Shown one piece after another: positions 45,524 through 57,293 of a stretch of DNA of 58,057 nt. Each line of letters begins with the position of its first letter. Position 1 is the stretch's first letter. Location of the stretch: NCBI GenBank assembly GCA_026399195.1, contig JAPLRK010000073.1, forward strand, positions 1 through 58,057. The letters are read 5' to 3'. The stretch is from Legionellales bacterium. GTDB taxonomy: Bacteria > Pseudomonadota > Gammaproteobacteria > Legionellales > Legionellaceae. The translations under genes were made by a program, and so were the position numbers. The notes beneath the pieces are model-generated. The model saw only the letters and a program-made list of their open reading frames with translations. It ran no database searches and was not told the DNA's origin.

Positions 45524-46015
45524 ATGCCCAAATTAATTCGACAATATATTACCCCCGCTGGCGTCAAAGAAATCGATGCCTGGGTTGCAAAGTACCCGAA
45601 GGAAGAGAAGCAATCTGCTGTGATGAGTGCTTTGATGGTCGCGCAAAAAGAGCATGGCTTCTTGACGAAAGAGGTGATGGATGCGGTGGCGGACTACTTA
45701 GACATGGCGCCTATTGCCGTATATGAAGTGGCTTCATTTTATACCATGTATGAACATCAACCCATCGGTCGACATCTTGTCAATGTTTGTACAAACATTT
45801 CCTGCAAATTACGCAATTGCGATGCGATCGTTTCACATCTAGAAACAAAATTAGATATCAAATTGGGTGAAACCACAGCGGATGGGCTGTATACTTTGCG
45901 CCAGGTGGAATGCTTAGGTGCCTGTGTCAACGCGCCCATGATGCAGGTTAATAAAGACTATCATGAGAATCTGACCCCGGAAAATGTTGACGCCATCCTA
46001 GCACGCTACCGATGA
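45524..46015 (+). CDS. nuoE: NADH-quinone oxidoreductase subunit E
   Basis: 163 aa, thioredoxin-like, binds the N1a [2Fe-2S] cluster with CTNISC and CLGAC. Part of the NADH dehydrogenase module with NuoF and NuoG, which follow directly. Confidence 0.96.
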   Translation: MPKLIRQYITPAGVKEIDAWVAKYPKEEKQSAVMSALMVAQKEHGFLTKEVMDAVADYLDMAPIAVYEVASFYTMYEHQPIGRHLVNVCTNISCKLRNCDAIVSHLETKLDIKLGETTADGLYTLRQVECLGACVNAPMMQVNKDYHENLTPENVDAILARYR

Positions 46016-46033
46016 CGGGCCCTTTGAATAGAG

Positions 46034-47326
46034 ATGAGTCTCATGGTTGAATTAAATCAAATTTGTTTTCGTACATTGCAAACGCCTAAGTCTTGGACTC
46101 TAGACGCTTATCAAAAAGTGGGTGGGTACATTGCTTGGCGTCGTATTTTGAAAGAGCAAACGCCAGCCGCTCATATTATTGATGAGTTAAAAACATCGGC
46201 GTTACGTGGGCGCGGAGGCGCTGGTTTTCCCACAGGCTTGAAATGGAGTTTTATGAACCGCAATACACCGGTTCAAAAATATGTGGTGTGTAACTCCGAT
46301 GAAGGTGAGCCTGGCACTTGCAAGGACCGAGACATTTTAAGATTTAACCCTCATCAACTGATAGAAGGGATGGCTATTGCAGGCTATGTGATGGGGGCCA
46401 CCATCGGTTATAATTACATTCGCGGTGAGTTTCATGAACCGTACGAGCGAATGGAAGCGGCTCTCGCTGAGGCTTATGCCGCAGGATTTTTAGGCAAAAA
46501 TATTTTGGACTCAGGGGTGGATTTTGATTTATATGATCACCTTGGCGCTGGTGCTTATATTTGCGGTGAAGAAACGGCTTTGTTGAATTCTTTGGAAGGA
46601 AAAAAAGGCCAACCCCGATTTAAACCCCCGTTTCCTGCTAATTATGGGTTGTATGGCAAACCAACCACCATCAATAACACAGAAACCTTTGCGTCGGTCC
46701 CTGTCATCATGGAAAAGGGTGGTGAGTGGTTTCTGAAGTTAGGGAAGCCCAACAATGGGGGCTGTAAATGTTTCAGTGTCAGTGGACATGTGAATAATCC
46801 GGCCAATTTTGAAATTCCCTTAGGTACACCGTTTAAAACCTTATTAAAGTTAGCGGGTGGTGTGCTCCACGATCGACGCATCAAAGCCGTGATTCCAGGG
46901 GGCACCTCCATGCCCGTTTTGCCGGGCGATGTGATGATGACGCTTGATATGGATTACGACAGCATTCAGAAAGCAGGATCAGGCCTTGGATCAGGGGCTG
47001 TGATCATCATGGATGAAACCACTTGTATGGTGGATGCACTTTATCGCATCTCTGAATTTTATATGGAGGAGTCCTGTGGTCAATGCACCCCGTGCCGGGA
47101 AGGCACCGGCTGGTTGGTTCGTTTGTTGCATCGAATCAGAGAGGGACATGGGGAACCTGGCGACATCGAAAAATTAGTCAACGTTGCAAATCAGATCGAG
47201 GGTCGAACGATTTGCGCATTGGGTGAAGCGGCAGCTTGGCCCGTGCAAAGTTTTGTAAAACACTTTTCACATGAATTTGAGTATTTTATTACGAATAAAC
47301 GGGCCTTTGTTTCGGCGCGCTCCTAA
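46034..47326 (+). CDS. nuoF: NADH-quinone oxidoreductase subunit F
   Basis: 430 aa. FMN and NADH site and the N3 [4Fe-4S] cluster. [16 protein letters not shown] and [15 protein letters not shown] bind nucleotide and flavin; [16 protein letters not shown] and the later [10 protein letters not shown] carry the cluster cysteines. Ends nine bases before nuoG. Confidence 0.97.
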   Translation: MSLMVELNQICFRTLQTPKSWTLDAYQKVGGYIAWRRILKEQTPAAHIIDELKTSALRGRGGAGFPTGLKWSFMNRNTPVQKYVVCNSDEGEPGTCKDRDILRFNPHQLIEGMAIAGYVMGATIGYNYIRGEFHEPYERMEAALAEAYAAGFLGKNILDSGVDFDLYDHLGAGAYICGEETALLNSLEGKKGQPRFKPPFPANYGLYGKPTTINNTETFASVPVIMEKGGEWFLKLGKPNNGGCKCFSVSGHVNNPANFEIPLGTPFKTLLKLAGGVLHDRRIKAVIPGGTSMPVLPGDVMMTLDMDYDSIQKAGSGLGSGAVIIMDETTCMVDALYRISEFYMEESCGQCTPCREGTGWLVRLLHRIREGHGEPGDIEKLVNVANQIEGRTICALGEAAAWPVQSFVKHFSHEFEYFITNKRAFVSARS

Positions 47327-47335
47327 GGTATATTT

Positions 47336-49687
47336 ATGGCCAACATTGAAATCGACGGGCAGGCATTTGAAGTAGAGAATGGCAAAATGATCATTGAGGT
47401 GGCGGATGAGGCGGGCATTTATATTCCTCGCTTTTGCTATCATAAAAAATTATCGGTGGCGGCGAACTGCCGCATGTGTCTTGTTGAAGTTGAAAACGGT
47501 CGAAAAACGGTTCCTGCTTGTGCTACACCCATCACCAATGGGATGAAGGTTTTCACAAAGTCTAAAGAGGCTGTCCGTTCGCAACAAGCCGTGATGGCCT
47601 TTCTTTTGATCAATCATCCTCTAGACTGTCCTATCTGCGATCAGGGTGGCGAATGTGAGCTGCAAGATCTCTCCATGGGTTTTGGGGAAGATGAAACGAC
47701 GTATGGTGAAAGCAAACGTGCCGTTGCAAACGAGGATCTTGGCCCCTTGATCTCTACTGAAATGACACGGTGTATTCATTGTACGCGTTGCGTTCGATTT
47801 GGTGATGAAGTGGCGGGTGTTCGTGAGCTAGGTGCCACCGGTCGTGGAGAACACATGCAGATAGGCACTTACGTCAAACATAGTCTGACGTCACCTGTAT
47901 CAGGAAATATCATCGACTTATGCCCAGTGGGCGCGCTGACCTCAAAGCCCTACCGTTTTACGGCCAGAGCCTGGGAGCTGATCCAGCATGAAAGTATTGC
48001 CCCACACGATTGTTTGGGTTCGAACGTGCTCGTGCATGTTAGGCGAAATGAATGGATGAGGGTCGTTCCTAAAGATCGTGAAACCATCAACGAAACCTGG
48101 CTTTCAGATCGCGACCGCTTCAGTTATCTAGGGATGAAGCATCCTTCGCGTGCAGGCATGCCAATGATCAAGCGGAATGGGCAATGGGAAGCCGTCGATT
48201 GGGATGTGGCACTACCCTTTGCAGCAGACGGCATTCGTCGCATTGTGTCACAGCATGGTCCTGAACAACTGGCAGCTTTCGCGTCGCCTTCCTCGACATT
48301 AGAAGAACTTTTTTTATTACAGAAAATGATGAGGGCGTTGGGTGTCAATCATTTGGACCATCGCCTTCAACAAACAGATTTTCGTGATCAAGAGGGGCTT
48401 CCAATGATGCCCACCAGTTCCTTGCCTTATGCTGACATAGAACATCAAGAGACGGTGTTGATAGTGGGCTGTCATTTGACAGAAGAGGTGCCGCTGGCGT
48501 CCGTTCGTGTTCGTAAAGCTTTTCGAAATGGCGCCAAAGTTTACGCGATGAATTCTGTGGACTACGATAGTCCCTTTGACATGACAGAAAAGATCATTGT
48601 GTCTCCAGATGAGCTGCCCTTGCAATTAGCCTCGATTGTGTTGGCTTTGGTGGGTGATGCGAGTCAATTGCCCCTAGATGCTCAAAAATTAGTGATTGGT
48701 TTGAAGCCGAGTGCAACGGCAAAAGCCATGGCGAAGGCACTTTGCTCGGAGCATGCCGTGGTGATCACAGGGGCCATTTGTGAAAATCATCCCGACGCAG
48801 CTCTTCTTCGGACGTTGGTGGCGTTGATGGTGAATTTAAGTTCATCACGACACATCCGTCTCACGGTGGGTGCAAATTGCGCGGGAGCATGGCTTGCTGG
48901 GATGGTGCCACATCGAGAAGCTGCGGGTAAAGATGCAAAAGTATTAGGGCTTGATGCACAGGCCGCTATTGAAGCGAAGCTCAAAGGCTACTTTTTGATG
49001 GCCGTAGAGCCTGGATTTGATTTTGCGAATCCACATCGTGCGAGACAATCGATGTTGGCTGCGGAGTTCGTGGTGATGTTGTCGAGCTTTCAAAATGAAT
49101 CTATACAAGAGTATGCCGATGTCATTTTACCGATCTCGCCTTATGCAGAAACTTCCGGAACTTATGTCAATGTGGATCACACCTGGCAGAGCGTTCCTGG
49201 GGCTTTGACACCTTTCGGCGAGGCACGCCCTGCCTGGAAGGTATGCCGTGTTTTGGCGAACTTGCTTCAACTCAGAGGTTTTGAATACGCCTCATCAGAA
49301 GAGGTTCTCAAAGACTTGAAACATTCTGTGGATATGGCATCTGTCAGGACTCCCGCTTTATTCTATCCAAAATCATTGCCTGTCAGCCGTAAGCATTTGG
49401 TTCGAGTGGGTGAATGGCCGTTATATCGTTTGGATATGATCGTGAGGCATGCTCAGGCGCTACAAGACTGTGCCTCCGCTGAGTCTCCTTGTGTTCGAAT
49501 CCACCCAAAGACGGCGGACAATCTTCAATTGCTGGAAACTGCTACTGTATCTCAAGGGGATATTGAGATAACATTGCCGCTCAAACGTGATGAACGCGTG
49601 GCACCAGATGTTATATGGGTAGCAAATGCTATGCCTGAGACGGTGGATTTGGGCCATGCTTTTGCTGAAATATCGATAAAGCCATAG
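47336..49687 (+). CDS. nuoG: NADH-quinone oxidoreductase subunit G
   Basis: 783 aa, the largest peripheral subunit. Ferredoxin-like start with [15 protein letters not shown] and a further Cys (N1b), then [20 protein letters not shown], and [10 protein letters not shown] for the N4/N5 clusters. The C-terminal two thirds is a molybdopterin-oxidoreductase-like domain without the cofactor, as is usual. Close to nuoF (nine bases) and nuoH (16). Confidence 0.96.
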   Translation: MANIEIDGQAFEVENGKMIIEVADEAGIYIPRFCYHKKLSVAANCRMCLVEVENGRKTVPACATPITNGMKVFTKSKEAVRSQQAVMAFLLINHPLDCPICDQGGECELQDLSMGFGEDETTYGESKRAVANEDLGPLISTEMTRCIHCTRCVRFGDEVAGVRELGATGRGEHMQIGTYVKHSLTSPVSGNIIDLCPVGALTSKPYRFTARAWELIQHESIAPHDCLGSNVLVHVRRNEWMRVVPKDRETINETWLSDRDRFSYLGMKHPSRAGMPMIKRNGQWEAVDWDVALPFAADGIRRIVSQHGPEQLAAFASPSSTLEELFLLQKMMRALGVNHLDHRLQQTDFRDQEGLPMMPTSSLPYADIEHQETVLIVGCHLTEEVPLASVRVRKAFRNGAKVYAMNSVDYDSPFDMTEKIIVSPDELPLQLASIVLALVGDASQLPLDAQKLVIGLKPSATAKAMAKALCSEHAVVITGAICENHPDAALLRTLVALMVNLSSSRHIRLTVGANCAGAWLAGMVPHREAAGKDAKVLGLDAQAAIEAKLKGYFLMAVEPGFDFANPHRARQSMLAAEFVVMLSSFQNESIQEYADVILPISPYAETSGTYVNVDHTWQSVPGALTPFGEARPAWKVCRVLANLLQLRGFEYASSEEVLKDLKHSVDMASVRTPALFYPKSLPVSRKHLVRVGEWPLYRLDMIVRHAQALQDCASAESPCVRIHPKTADNLQLLETATVSQGDIEITLPLKRDERVAPDVIWVANAMPETVDLGHAFAEISIKP

Positions 49688-49703
49688 ATTAGGGTCGCGC
49701 ATC

Positions 49704-50726
49704 ATGCTACAAGACATGAGTATATTGTTGTGGATGGTCATTAAAATTCTCATTATCGTGCTGCCGCTGCTGTTGGCTGTTGCGTATCTTACCTATGTTG
49801 AGCGTAAAGTGATTGGCTATATGCAGGTTCGTTTGGGCCCAAATCGTGTGGGTTTTCTCGGATTATTGCAACCCTTTGCCGATCTCATCAAAATGATGTT
49901 GAAAGAGATCATCATCCCGACGCGTTCTAACAAGTATTTGTTTGTGATTGCTCCCTTGCTCTCATTGACACCAGCACTGGCCAGTTGGGCTGTGATCCCT
50001 TTTTCAGAGGGCCTTGTGCTTGCGAATATTAATGCCGGGGTTTTATTTCTTTTTGCGATGAGTTCACTCAGCGTTTATGGGGTGTTGATAGCCGGTTGGG
50101 CTTCTAATTCTAAATACGCCATGATGGGTGCTTTACGCAGTGCCGCTCAAACGGTTTCTTATGAAATTCCGATGGGGTTTGCTTTGGTTGGCGTTTTGTT
50201 AGCGTCAGGGAGTATGAACATCACCGATGTCGTGCTTTCTCAACAGGGTGGCTTTTGGCATTGGTGGTTTCTGCCGTTGTTTCCTTTGTTTTTGGTGTTA
50301 TGGATAGCAGGGGTTGCTGAAACCAACCGAGCGCCTTTTGATTTGGTGGAAGGCGAGTCAGAAATTGTGGCAGGGTTTCATGTGGAGTATTCAGCCATTG
50401 CTTTTGGGCTGTTTTTTTTGGCCGAATATGCCAGTATGATTCTCATTTCGGCCCTGATGACCTTGATGTTTCTCGGGGGATGGTTGTCTCCTTTTGACCA
50501 CATTCCGGGACTTTCGCACCTTTTTTCTTTTGTTCCAGGGATTGTTTGGTTTTTTGTGAAAGTCTCTTTCTTTTTGTTTGTCTACCTCTGGGTCAGAGCG
50601 ACTTTTCCACGTTATCGTTATGATCAATTGATGCGTTTGGGATGGAAAGTGTTGATTCCTGTGACGCTTGTGTGGCTTATAGTGACAGCACTTATGGTCG
50701 TAGGTCAGGTGAAACCATGGTTTTGA
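49704..50726 (+). CDS. nuoH: NADH-quinone oxidoreductase subunit H
   Basis: 340 aa, eight helices, bridging the arms at the quinone channel. [34 protein letters not shown] and [26 protein letters not shown], with the conserved Glu-rich loop, are intact. Confidence 0.97.
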   Translation: MLQDMSILLWMVIKILIIVLPLLLAVAYLTYVERKVIGYMQVRLGPNRVGFLGLLQPFADLIKMMLKEIIIPTRSNKYLFVIAPLLSLTPALASWAVIPFSEGLVLANINAGVLFLFAMSSLSVYGVLIAGWASNSKYAMMGALRSAAQTVSYEIPMGFALVGVLLASGSMNITDVVLSQQGGFWHWWFLPLFPLFLVLWIAGVAETNRAPFDLVEGESEIVAGFHVEYSAIAFGLFFLAEYASMILISALMTLMFLGGWLSPFDHIPGLSHLFSFVPGIVWFFVKVSFFLFVYLWVRATFPRYRYDQLMRLGWKVLIPVTLVWLIVTALMVVGQVKPWF

Positions 50727-50736
50727 GTGAGAGAGG

Positions 50737-51237
50737 ATGAAAAAAGTATTGGCCTATGTGAAGCACTATCTGCGTAGTTTTTTGCTTCTGGAACTGTTGG
50801 CGGGACTTAAAGTCACTGGGACTTATTTTTTTAAGAAAAAAATCACGGTGCGCTTTCCTGAGGAACAAACACCGATTTCCCCACGATTTCGTGGTTTGTT
50901 AGCGTTGCGTCGGTATCCGAATGGGGAAGAGCGTTGTATTGCTTGTAAACTCTGTGAGGCGGTCTGTCCGGCATTGGCTATCACGATTGAATCCGAAGAA
51001 CGGGAAGACGGCTCTAGACGCACGACCCGTTATGACATTGATGTATTCAAGTGTATCAACTGTGGATTATGTGAAGAATCTTGTCCTGTAGATTCGATCG
51101 TTGTGACGCCGATTCAGCATTATCATATCAGTGCGCGTGGTCAGAACATCATGACCAAAGAGAAACTGTTGGCGGTTGGCGATATGATGGAAGAACGGTT
51201 GGCAGCTGATCGATTGGCTGATCAAAAATACCGTTAA
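50737..51237 (+). CDS. nuoI: NADH-quinone oxidoreductase subunit I
   Basis: 166 aa with two ferredoxin motifs, [15 protein letters not shown] and [15 protein letters not shown], for the N6a and N6b [4Fe-4S] clusters. Last peripheral-arm gene; a hairpin and a 123-base gap separate it from nuoJ. Confidence 0.97.
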   Translation: MKKVLAYVKHYLRSFLLLELLAGLKVTGTYFFKKKITVRFPEEQTPISPRFRGLLALRRYPNGEERCIACKLCEAVCPALAITIESEEREDGSRRTTRYDIDVFKCINCGLCEESCPVDSIVVTPIQHYHISARGQNIMTKEKLLAVGDMMEERLAADRLADQKYR

Positions 51238-51245
51238 ATTGAGGG

Positions 51246-51287
51246 TGAACAAGGCTGCATGAAAAAAGACTCATGCAGCCTTGTTCA
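51246..51287. repeat. Perfect hairpin between nuoI and nuoJ
   Basis: Arms of 17 bases (51246-51262 and 51271-51287) are perfectly complementary, with an 8-base A-rich loop. The tip is GCATGA...TCATGC. No U-run follows, so it should not stop transcription fully; it could stabilise or trigger processing of the message between the peripheral and membrane modules. A matching hairpin lies at 57925-57966. Confidence 0.85.
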
Positions 51288-51360
51288 TAAAGGTTTGTGA
51301 TGGCGTAGATTCGTGCTCTGGCATGGAGTACGTGCGTTGTTCAAAGGGTGTGAGGTTCGC

Positions 51361-51966
51361 ATGCATGAGATATTGCCACAACTGATTTTTGACGTGTTTG
51401 CCGGAATGGCGCTGCTGTCGGCATTGATGGTGATCACGCAAAATAACCCTGTTCGGTGTGTGCTTTTTTTGGTCTTGACGTTTGTGTGCACCGCCGTTTT
51501 GTGGCTGTTGGTTCAAGCCGAATTTTTGGCGCTCATCTTGGTTCTGGTCTATGTGGGTGCGGTGATGACCTTGTTTTTATTCGTGGTGATGATGCTGAAT
51601 ATTGACACTGAATCGATGAAGAAGCATTTCACCCGTTATTTGCCATTTGGGTTGATGGGCGGTGCGTTGTTGACGGGGTTGTTGTTGATGTCCTTGCCGA
51701 AAGGAGGGTTTCAAATGAGCATTGCTACTGCCGTGACTGACGAAGCCTTGCCCAACACAGAAGCGCTGGGTATGGTGCTTTATACGGACTATGTTTTTGC
51801 CTTTGAGTTGGCCGCAGTGATTCTGTTGGTGGCTATCATTGCCGCCATCACCCTCGTACATCGTCATCCGATTCGCTCTAAACGGCAGGATATTGTCAAA
51901 CAAATCATGACGCGTCGTGAAGACCGAGTAAAGCTGATTAAAATGAAGTCGGAAAAGGAAACTTAG
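51361..51966 (+). CDS. nuoJ: NADH-quinone oxidoreductase subunit J
   Basis: 201 aa from the ATG at 51361, with GTGAGG five bases ahead; an upstream in-frame GTG at 51313 adds only non-conserved residues. Five helices; contains the LVLVYVGAVMTLFLFVVMML segment with the typical pi-bulge region of TM3. The Lys/Arg-rich tail is long. Confidence 0.94.
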   Translation: MHEILPQLIFDVFAGMALLSALMVITQNNPVRCVLFLVLTFVCTAVLWLLVQAEFLALILVLVYVGAVMTLFLFVVMMLNIDTESMKKHFTRYLPFGLMGGALLTGLLLMSLPKGGFQMSIATAVTDEALPNTEALGMVLYTDYVFAFELAAVILLVAIIAAITLVHRHPIRSKRQDIVKQIMTRREDRVKLIKMKSEKET

Positions 51967-52272
51967 ATGATACCCATAACACACTACTTGATGTTTGGCG
52001 TGATGATTTTTGCCTTAAGCTTGATTGGGATCATCTTGAATCGTAGGAATATCATATTGCTGTTGGTGTGCATTGAATTGATGCTGTTGGCTGTGAACAC
52101 TAATTTTGTGGCGTTTTCTCATCTTCATGGGGGATTGGCGGGGCAAGTGTTTGTGTTTTTTATTTTGACCGTTGCCGCAGCAGAAGCCGCCATTGGTTTG
52201 GCCATTGTTGTGTTGCTTTATCGTAACCGAGGTAACATCAATGTGGATCAGATGAATCATTTGAAAGGGTAA
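51967..52272 (+). CDS. nuoK: NADH-quinone oxidoreductase subunit K
   Basis: 101 aa, three helices, antiporter-like. Conserved [19 protein letters not shown] and [21 protein letters not shown] with membrane glutamates. Starts immediately after the nuoJ stop. Confidence 0.97.
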   Translation: MIPITHYLMFGVMIFALSLIGIILNRRNIILLLVCIELMLLAVNTNFVAFSHLHGGLAGQVFVFFILTVAAAEAAIGLAIVVLLYRNRGNINVDQMNHLKG

Positions 52273-52276
52273 ACTC

Positions 52277-54247
52277 GTGAGTATTTTACAGTGTTGTTTG
52301 ATGATTGTGCTGGCACCTCTTCTAGGCTCACTTGTCGCCGGATTTTTTCGACAACAGATAGGCCGCGTTGGCGCGCACTCGGTAACCATTGCTGGTGTGG
52401 GGTTATCGTTACTGCTTTCAATTTATGTTGCATTTGCCGTTTTGACGGGTGCTGAGCCTGTCTTGAATACTCAGTTATACACTTGGGCTAGCGGCGGGAT
52501 GCTTTTTCCTTATGCGTTTCATATTGGTTTTTTGATTGACCCACTGACCGTGGTGATGATGGTTGTGGTGACCTTTGTGTCCTTTTTGGTGCATGTGTAT
52601 ACCGTGGGTTATATGGCTGATGATCCTGGGTATCAGCGATTTTTCAGTTATATTTCTTTGTTCACCTTCATGATGCTGATGTTGGTCACAGCCAATAATT
52701 TTTTACAACTCTTTTTTGGTTGGGAAGGGGTTGGTCTTGTCTCCTACTTATTGATTGGGTTTTGGTATCAAAAGGAATCAGCGAATCAAGGCAGTCTCAA
52801 GGCATTTGTCGTCAATCGTGTGGGTGATTTTGGGTTTCTTTTGGGGATTGCACTGGTCTTAGCTTATGCTGGTAGTCTTGATTACGAAGCGGTGTTTAAA
52901 AGCGCGTCAGTGCTTTCAACTGAAACCATGCAGATCTTCGCTGGTCATGATGTTTCTGTGTTGACGGTGATTTGCTTGTTGTTGTTTGTGGGAGCCATGG
53001 GAAAATCAGCTCAGGTGCCCCTGCACGTTTGGTTGCCGGAGTCTATGGAAGGCCCAACCCCTATTTCCGCCTTGATTCATGCAGCGACGATGGTAACGGC
53101 CGGTGTATTTATGGTGGCGCGTATCTCGCCGCTCATGGAACTATCGACGACTGCTTTGAGTTTTGTTTTGGTGATAGGTGCAACAGGCGCGTTATTCACC
53201 GGCATTCTTGCCTTGGTGATGAATGATATCAAGCGCGTGATTGCATATTCTACTCTTTCGCAACTGGGCTATATGATGGCAGCAATGGGTGCGTCTGCCT
53301 ATAGTGCCGGTATTTTTCATCTCACAACCCATGCTTGTTTCAAAGCCTTGCTATTTTTGGGCGCAGGATCGGTCATTCTTGGGATGCATCATGAGCAAGA
53401 TATGCGAAAGATGGGTGGTTTATGGCGAAAAATGCCAATAACTTATGCGACGTTTCTGATCGGCAGTTTGGCACTTTGTGCGCTCCCTCCGTTTTCGGGT
53501 TTTTATTCGAAAGACACCATCATCGAAGCTGTATTTCTTGCAAAAATTCCTGGAAGCTCTTATGCCTACTATTGTGTGCTGCTGGGTGCGATGGTTACCG
53601 CACTGTATACCTTCCGCGCGCTCTTCATGACCTTTCATGGGAAGCCTCGGATGGATAAGAATACCTATGACCATGTGCATGAGTCACCTTGGGTGGTCTT
53701 GATACCTCTGGTGATGCTAGCCATTCCTTCGCTTATTTTGGGGTGTTTTCTTTATATGCCCATCTTATTTGATAAGCCATCCTTACTGAGCGCCTCGTTG
53801 TTTGTGTTGCCTGAGCATCAGGTTTTGGGCGAACTTGGAAAAGAAATTGTCTCTCCCTGGGTCTCGATGTTACATGCGCCAGCATCATGGGTGTTTTGGT
53901 TGACATGGGTTGGCATTGCTTTGGCTTGGGTAAGTTATCTGGCGATGCCATCCATACCAGAGGTTTTGGCGAAGCGTTTTTCCTTATGCTATCGCCTGTT
54001 GGTAAATAAATATGGTTTTGATGCTTTTAATGATCACGTCTTGGTGAGGGGCACTAAGGCATTAGGACGTTTTTTCTATACGGTTGCTGATCAACGGATC
54101 ATTGATGGGCTGTTTGTGAATGGCACTGGGCGAGTCGTGAGATGGTGCGCGGTTCATGGAAAAGCCTTTCAAAACGGTTATTTGTACCACTACATTACCG
54201 TTATGGTCTTTGGAATCTTGGGATTTCTTTGCTGGTTGTTATTGTAA
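52277..54247 (+). CDS. nuoL: NADH-quinone oxidoreductase subunit L
   Basis: 656 aa, about 15-16 helices, the distal proton-pumping subunit with the long lateral helix. FFGWEGVGLVSYLLIGFW, MGKSAQVPLHVWLPESMEGPTPISALIHAATMVTAGVF and HLTTHACFKALLFLGAGS are diagnostic. GTG start four bases after the nuoK stop, AAAGGGT ahead. Confidence 0.97.
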   Translation: MSILQCCLMIVLAPLLGSLVAGFFRQQIGRVGAHSVTIAGVGLSLLLSIYVAFAVLTGAEPVLNTQLYTWASGGMLFPYAFHIGFLIDPLTVVMMVVVTFVSFLVHVYTVGYMADDPGYQRFFSYISLFTFMMLMLVTANNFLQLFFGWEGVGLVSYLLIGFWYQKESANQGSLKAFVVNRVGDFGFLLGIALVLAYAGSLDYEAVFKSASVLSTETMQIFAGHDVSVLTVICLLLFVGAMGKSAQVPLHVWLPESMEGPTPISALIHAATMVTAGVFMVARISPLMELSTTALSFVLVIGATGALFTGILALVMNDIKRVIAYSTLSQLGYMMAAMGASAYSAGIFHLTTHACFKALLFLGAGSVILGMHHEQDMRKMGGLWRKMPITYATFLIGSLALCALPPFSGFYSKDTIIEAVFLAKIPGSSYAYYCVLLGAMVTALYTFRALFMTFHGKPRMDKNTYDHVHESPWVVLIPLVMLAIPSLILGCFLYMPILFDKPSLLSASLFVLPEHQVLGELGKEIVSPWVSMLHAPASWVFWLTWVGIALAWVSYLAMPSIPEVLAKRFSLCYRLLVNKYGFDAFNDHVLVRGTKALGRFFYTVADQRIIDGLFVNGTGRVVRWCAVHGKAFQNGYLYHYITVMVFGILGFLCWLLL

Positions 54248-54256
54248 GGAAGAAGT

Positions 54257-55762
54257 ATGCACCATTTGCTTAATTTATTGATTTGGCTTCCCATTTTGGG
54301 CGGCGTCTTTGTTTTTCTCACAGGTGATGACAGCAATCCGAATGTCTCCCGTTATTTGTCATTGTTTACGGTTCTTTTGACCTTGTTCATTTGCATTCCT
54401 TTGTTGAGTGGCTTTGATGTGCACGGACAGGATATGCAGTACGTTGAAGATATTCCCTGGTTACCGGTATTAGGGATTAACTATCATCTAGGGATTGATG
54501 GCCTCTCGCTGCTTTTGATAGTGCTTAGCGTGTTCACCAACCTGATAGTGATTCTTGCGACTTGGAATAGCATCAAACACCGCGTTGGGCAGTATTTGTC
54601 TGCCTTTTTGATCATGCAAGGGTTGTTGGTGGGTGTTTTTGCTGCCATGGATGCCATTGTGTTTTATATTTTTTGGGAAGCCACTTTGGTGCCCATGTAT
54701 CTCATCATTGGCATATGGGGTTCTGAGCATCGGGTGTATGCCGCGATTAAGTTCTTTTTATATACCTTTCTCGGTTCCGTGTTGATGCTTGCATCGTTTT
54801 TATATTTAGGGGCTATGGCACACTCTTTTGATATTGAGACGATGACTGCCGTTCAGCTAGGGATGACGGCACAAACGTTGATTTTCATCTCCTTCTTCTT
54901 AAGCTTTGCTATTAAAGTACCGATGTTCCCAGTCCACACGTGGTTACCTGATGCGCATACTGAGGCTCCAGCGGGAGGCTCTATTGTGCTGGCCGCTATT
55001 TTGTTGAAGTTGGGTGCGTATGGGATGATACGCTTTGCTTTGCCCATTGTGCCGGATGCTTGCAGAGTTTTTGCCCCAGCGATGGTGGTGCTTTCTTTGA
55101 TAGCCGTTGTTTATATTGGGGTTATTGCCATCATTCAGCAGGACATGAAAAAATTAATTGCCTATTCCTCGATTTCACATATGGGTTTTGTCACCCTTGG
55201 ATGTTTTGCGATTTTTTCAATTGCCGAGCATGCGAGTTTGCGCAGTGCAGGCCTTGTGCTAGAGGGGGCTATCGTGGTGATGATCTCCCATGCCTTTGTG
55301 TCCAGCGCCATGTTTGCAGGGGTTGGGTTCATTTACGACAGGATGCACACTCGCCAGGTGAAAGATTTTGGGGGGGTGGTGAATTCCATGCCTCTTTTTG
55401 CCTCCTTGTTCATGTTATTTGCTATGGCTAATGCAGGCCTACCAGGAACTTCCGGCTTCGTCGGCGAGTTTATGGTGATTTTGGGCTCCATCAAAGCAGG
55501 ATTTTGGGTTGCCTTTTGGGCCGCCAGTACGCTCATCATTGGGGCCGTATATACTTTATGGATGTATAAGCGCGTTATATTTGGTGCGGTTGTGAACCCC
55601 AAAGTGGCAGAATTAAAAGATCTCGATGTGTTTGAAGGCATGGCTTACGTGCTATTGGCGTTGGCGGTCGTGGCGATGGGTGTTTACCCGAAACCCATGT
55701 TGGAATACGTGCATCAAACGGTTAGCCACACGCTTGCTGCGGCTGAAAAATCCAAATTGTAA
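54257..55762 (+). CDS. nuoM: NADH-quinone oxidoreductase subunit M
   Basis: 501 aa antiporter-like proton channel. HLGIDGLSLLLIVLSVF, FYIFWEATLVPMYLIIGIWG, VPMFPVHTWLPDAHTEAPAGGSIVLAAILLKLGAYG and MANAGLPGTSGFVGEFM are family hallmarks. AGGAAGA lies before the ATG. Confidence 0.97.
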   Translation: MHHLLNLLIWLPILGGVFVFLTGDDSNPNVSRYLSLFTVLLTLFICIPLLSGFDVHGQDMQYVEDIPWLPVLGINYHLGIDGLSLLLIVLSVFTNLIVILATWNSIKHRVGQYLSAFLIMQGLLVGVFAAMDAIVFYIFWEATLVPMYLIIGIWGSEHRVYAAIKFFLYTFLGSVLMLASFLYLGAMAHSFDIETMTAVQLGMTAQTLIFISFFLSFAIKVPMFPVHTWLPDAHTEAPAGGSIVLAAILLKLGAYGMIRFALPIVPDACRVFAPAMVVLSLIAVVYIGVIAIIQQDMKKLIAYSSISHMGFVTLGCFAIFSIAEHASLRSAGLVLEGAIVVMISHAFVSSAMFAGVGFIYDRMHTRQVKDFGGVVNSMPLFASLFMLFAMANAGLPGTSGFVGEFMVILGSIKAGFWVAFWAASTLIIGAVYTLWMYKRVIFGAVVNPKVAELKDLDVFEGMAYVLLALAVVAMGVYPKPMLEYVHQTVSHTLAAAEKSKL

Positions 55763-55774
55763 GGCTAAATTGAC

Positions 55775-57217
55775 ATGACTGAATTGCTCAATAACATCCA
55801 CTTAGCATTGCCTGAAATGATTGTGCTGGTTACTGCGTGTATGGCTCTTTTGGCTGATTTGTTTCTGAAAGAGAGGTATCCCTCCATTTCGTTCATTTTA
55901 GCGATGATTGGCCTTGTGCTCGCAGGTCTTGTGAGTTTTATGTATGTAGGACTTTACAGGGAAGTCATTTTGAATGGTCTGTTCATGAGTGATGATACAG
56001 CTCACTTGATGAAAATGTTTATTGCCGCTTCCGTGGCCCTGTGTTTCCTTTATTCAAAGCACTATCTCACAGAGCGCCAAATGCCAACGGGGGATTATTA
56101 TGTCTTGGGACTCTTTTCGACCTTAGGCATGTTCACTTTGGTTTCGGCTCACTCGTTATTGTCCATGTATTTGGGATTGGAATTATTGTCGTTGCCATTG
56201 TATGCGATGACGGCTATTCGGCGTACGAACAGTGATGCATCAGAAGCTGCTATGAAATATTTTGTGATGGGTGCCATTGCTTCAGGCTTATTGCTTTATG
56301 GAATGTCATTATTGTATGGCGCAACAGGTGAGCTTGACCTTTTGAGGATCTCAAAGGCCATAGCGACGCAATGGCCCGAGGAAAAAGCGTTACTGTCTTT
56401 TGCGATGGTCTTTATTCTTGCAGGTGTTGGTTTCAAATTAGCCGCTGTCCCTTTTCATATGTGGGTCCCAGATGTGTATCAAGGTGCCCCAACGTCTGTC
56501 ACGCTGTTTATTGGCACGGCTCCGAAAATTGCAGCAGTAGGGATGGCTCTCCGTGTGTTGACCTTGGGGTTGCCAGAGCTTACGACCGAGTGGCAACAAC
56601 TGGTGCTCATTATGGCGCTGTTCTCTGCAGGGTTAGGAAATTTGTTAGCGATTGCTCAAAATAATCTCAAGCGATTGCTGGCTTATTCGGCGATATCGCA
56701 CATGGGGTATGCATTATTTGGGATATTGGCAGCTACGGAAAGTGGGTATTCGGCGGCTCTCTACTACGTTTTGATCTATGCCATCATGTCGACGGGTGCT
56801 TTTGGTTTGTTGGTCTTGTTATCGCGAGATGGGTTGGAAATTGAAGCGCTGGATGATTTAAAAGGTTTGAACCGTAGAAATCCATGGCTAGCCTTTATGA
56901 TGATGATCGTGATGCTATCCATGGCGGGGATCCCGCCAACGGTGGGCTTTATCACCAAGTTGTTGGTGTTAAAGGCTTTGGTTGATGCACACATGGTTTG
57001 GGTCGCTGTTCTTGGGTTGGTTTTCGCAGTGATTGGCGCATTCTATTACTTAAAAGTGATCAAAATCATGTATTTTGATGATGCCCCAGAAACAAAGCCG
57101 GTGCAGATGCCCACAGGAATTAAGCTCGTCTTTTCACTGAACTGCTTATCCCTCCTCTATTTGGGGATCTTCCCAAGTGGGCTAATGACAGCTTGTACTA
57201 GGGCGTTTTCTGGATAG
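55775..57217 (+). CDS. nuoN: NADH-quinone oxidoreductase subunit N
   Basis: 480 aa antiporter-like subunit, last gene of the operon. [48 protein letters not shown] and [16 protein letters not shown] are conserved. Followed by a small hairpin at 57294 before the convergent ORF. Confidence 0.97.
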   Translation: MTELLNNIHLALPEMIVLVTACMALLADLFLKERYPSISFILAMIGLVLAGLVSFMYVGLYREVILNGLFMSDDTAHLMKMFIAASVALCFLYSKHYLTERQMPTGDYYVLGLFSTLGMFTLVSAHSLLSMYLGLELLSLPLYAMTAIRRTNSDASEAAMKYFVMGAIASGLLLYGMSLLYGATGELDLLRISKAIATQWPEEKALLSFAMVFILAGVGFKLAAVPFHMWVPDVYQGAPTSVTLFIGTAPKIAAVGMALRVLTLGLPELTTEWQQLVLIMALFSAGLGNLLAIAQNNLKRLLAYSAISHMGYALFGILAATESGYSAALYYVLIYAIMSTGAFGLLVLLSRDGLEIEALDDLKGLNRRNPWLAFMMMIVMLSMAGIPPTVGFITKLLVLKALVDAHMVWVAVLGLVFAVIGAFYYLKVIKIMYFDDAPETKPVQMPTGIKLVFSLNCLSLLYLGIFPSGLMTACTRAFSG

Positions 57218-57293
57218 GTTTTTTAGAAAATGGGTTATTAGAGGTAGGAAAGTAAAAGGTCATCAGAGAGGGCGGCGATCAATTCGGCTAAAG

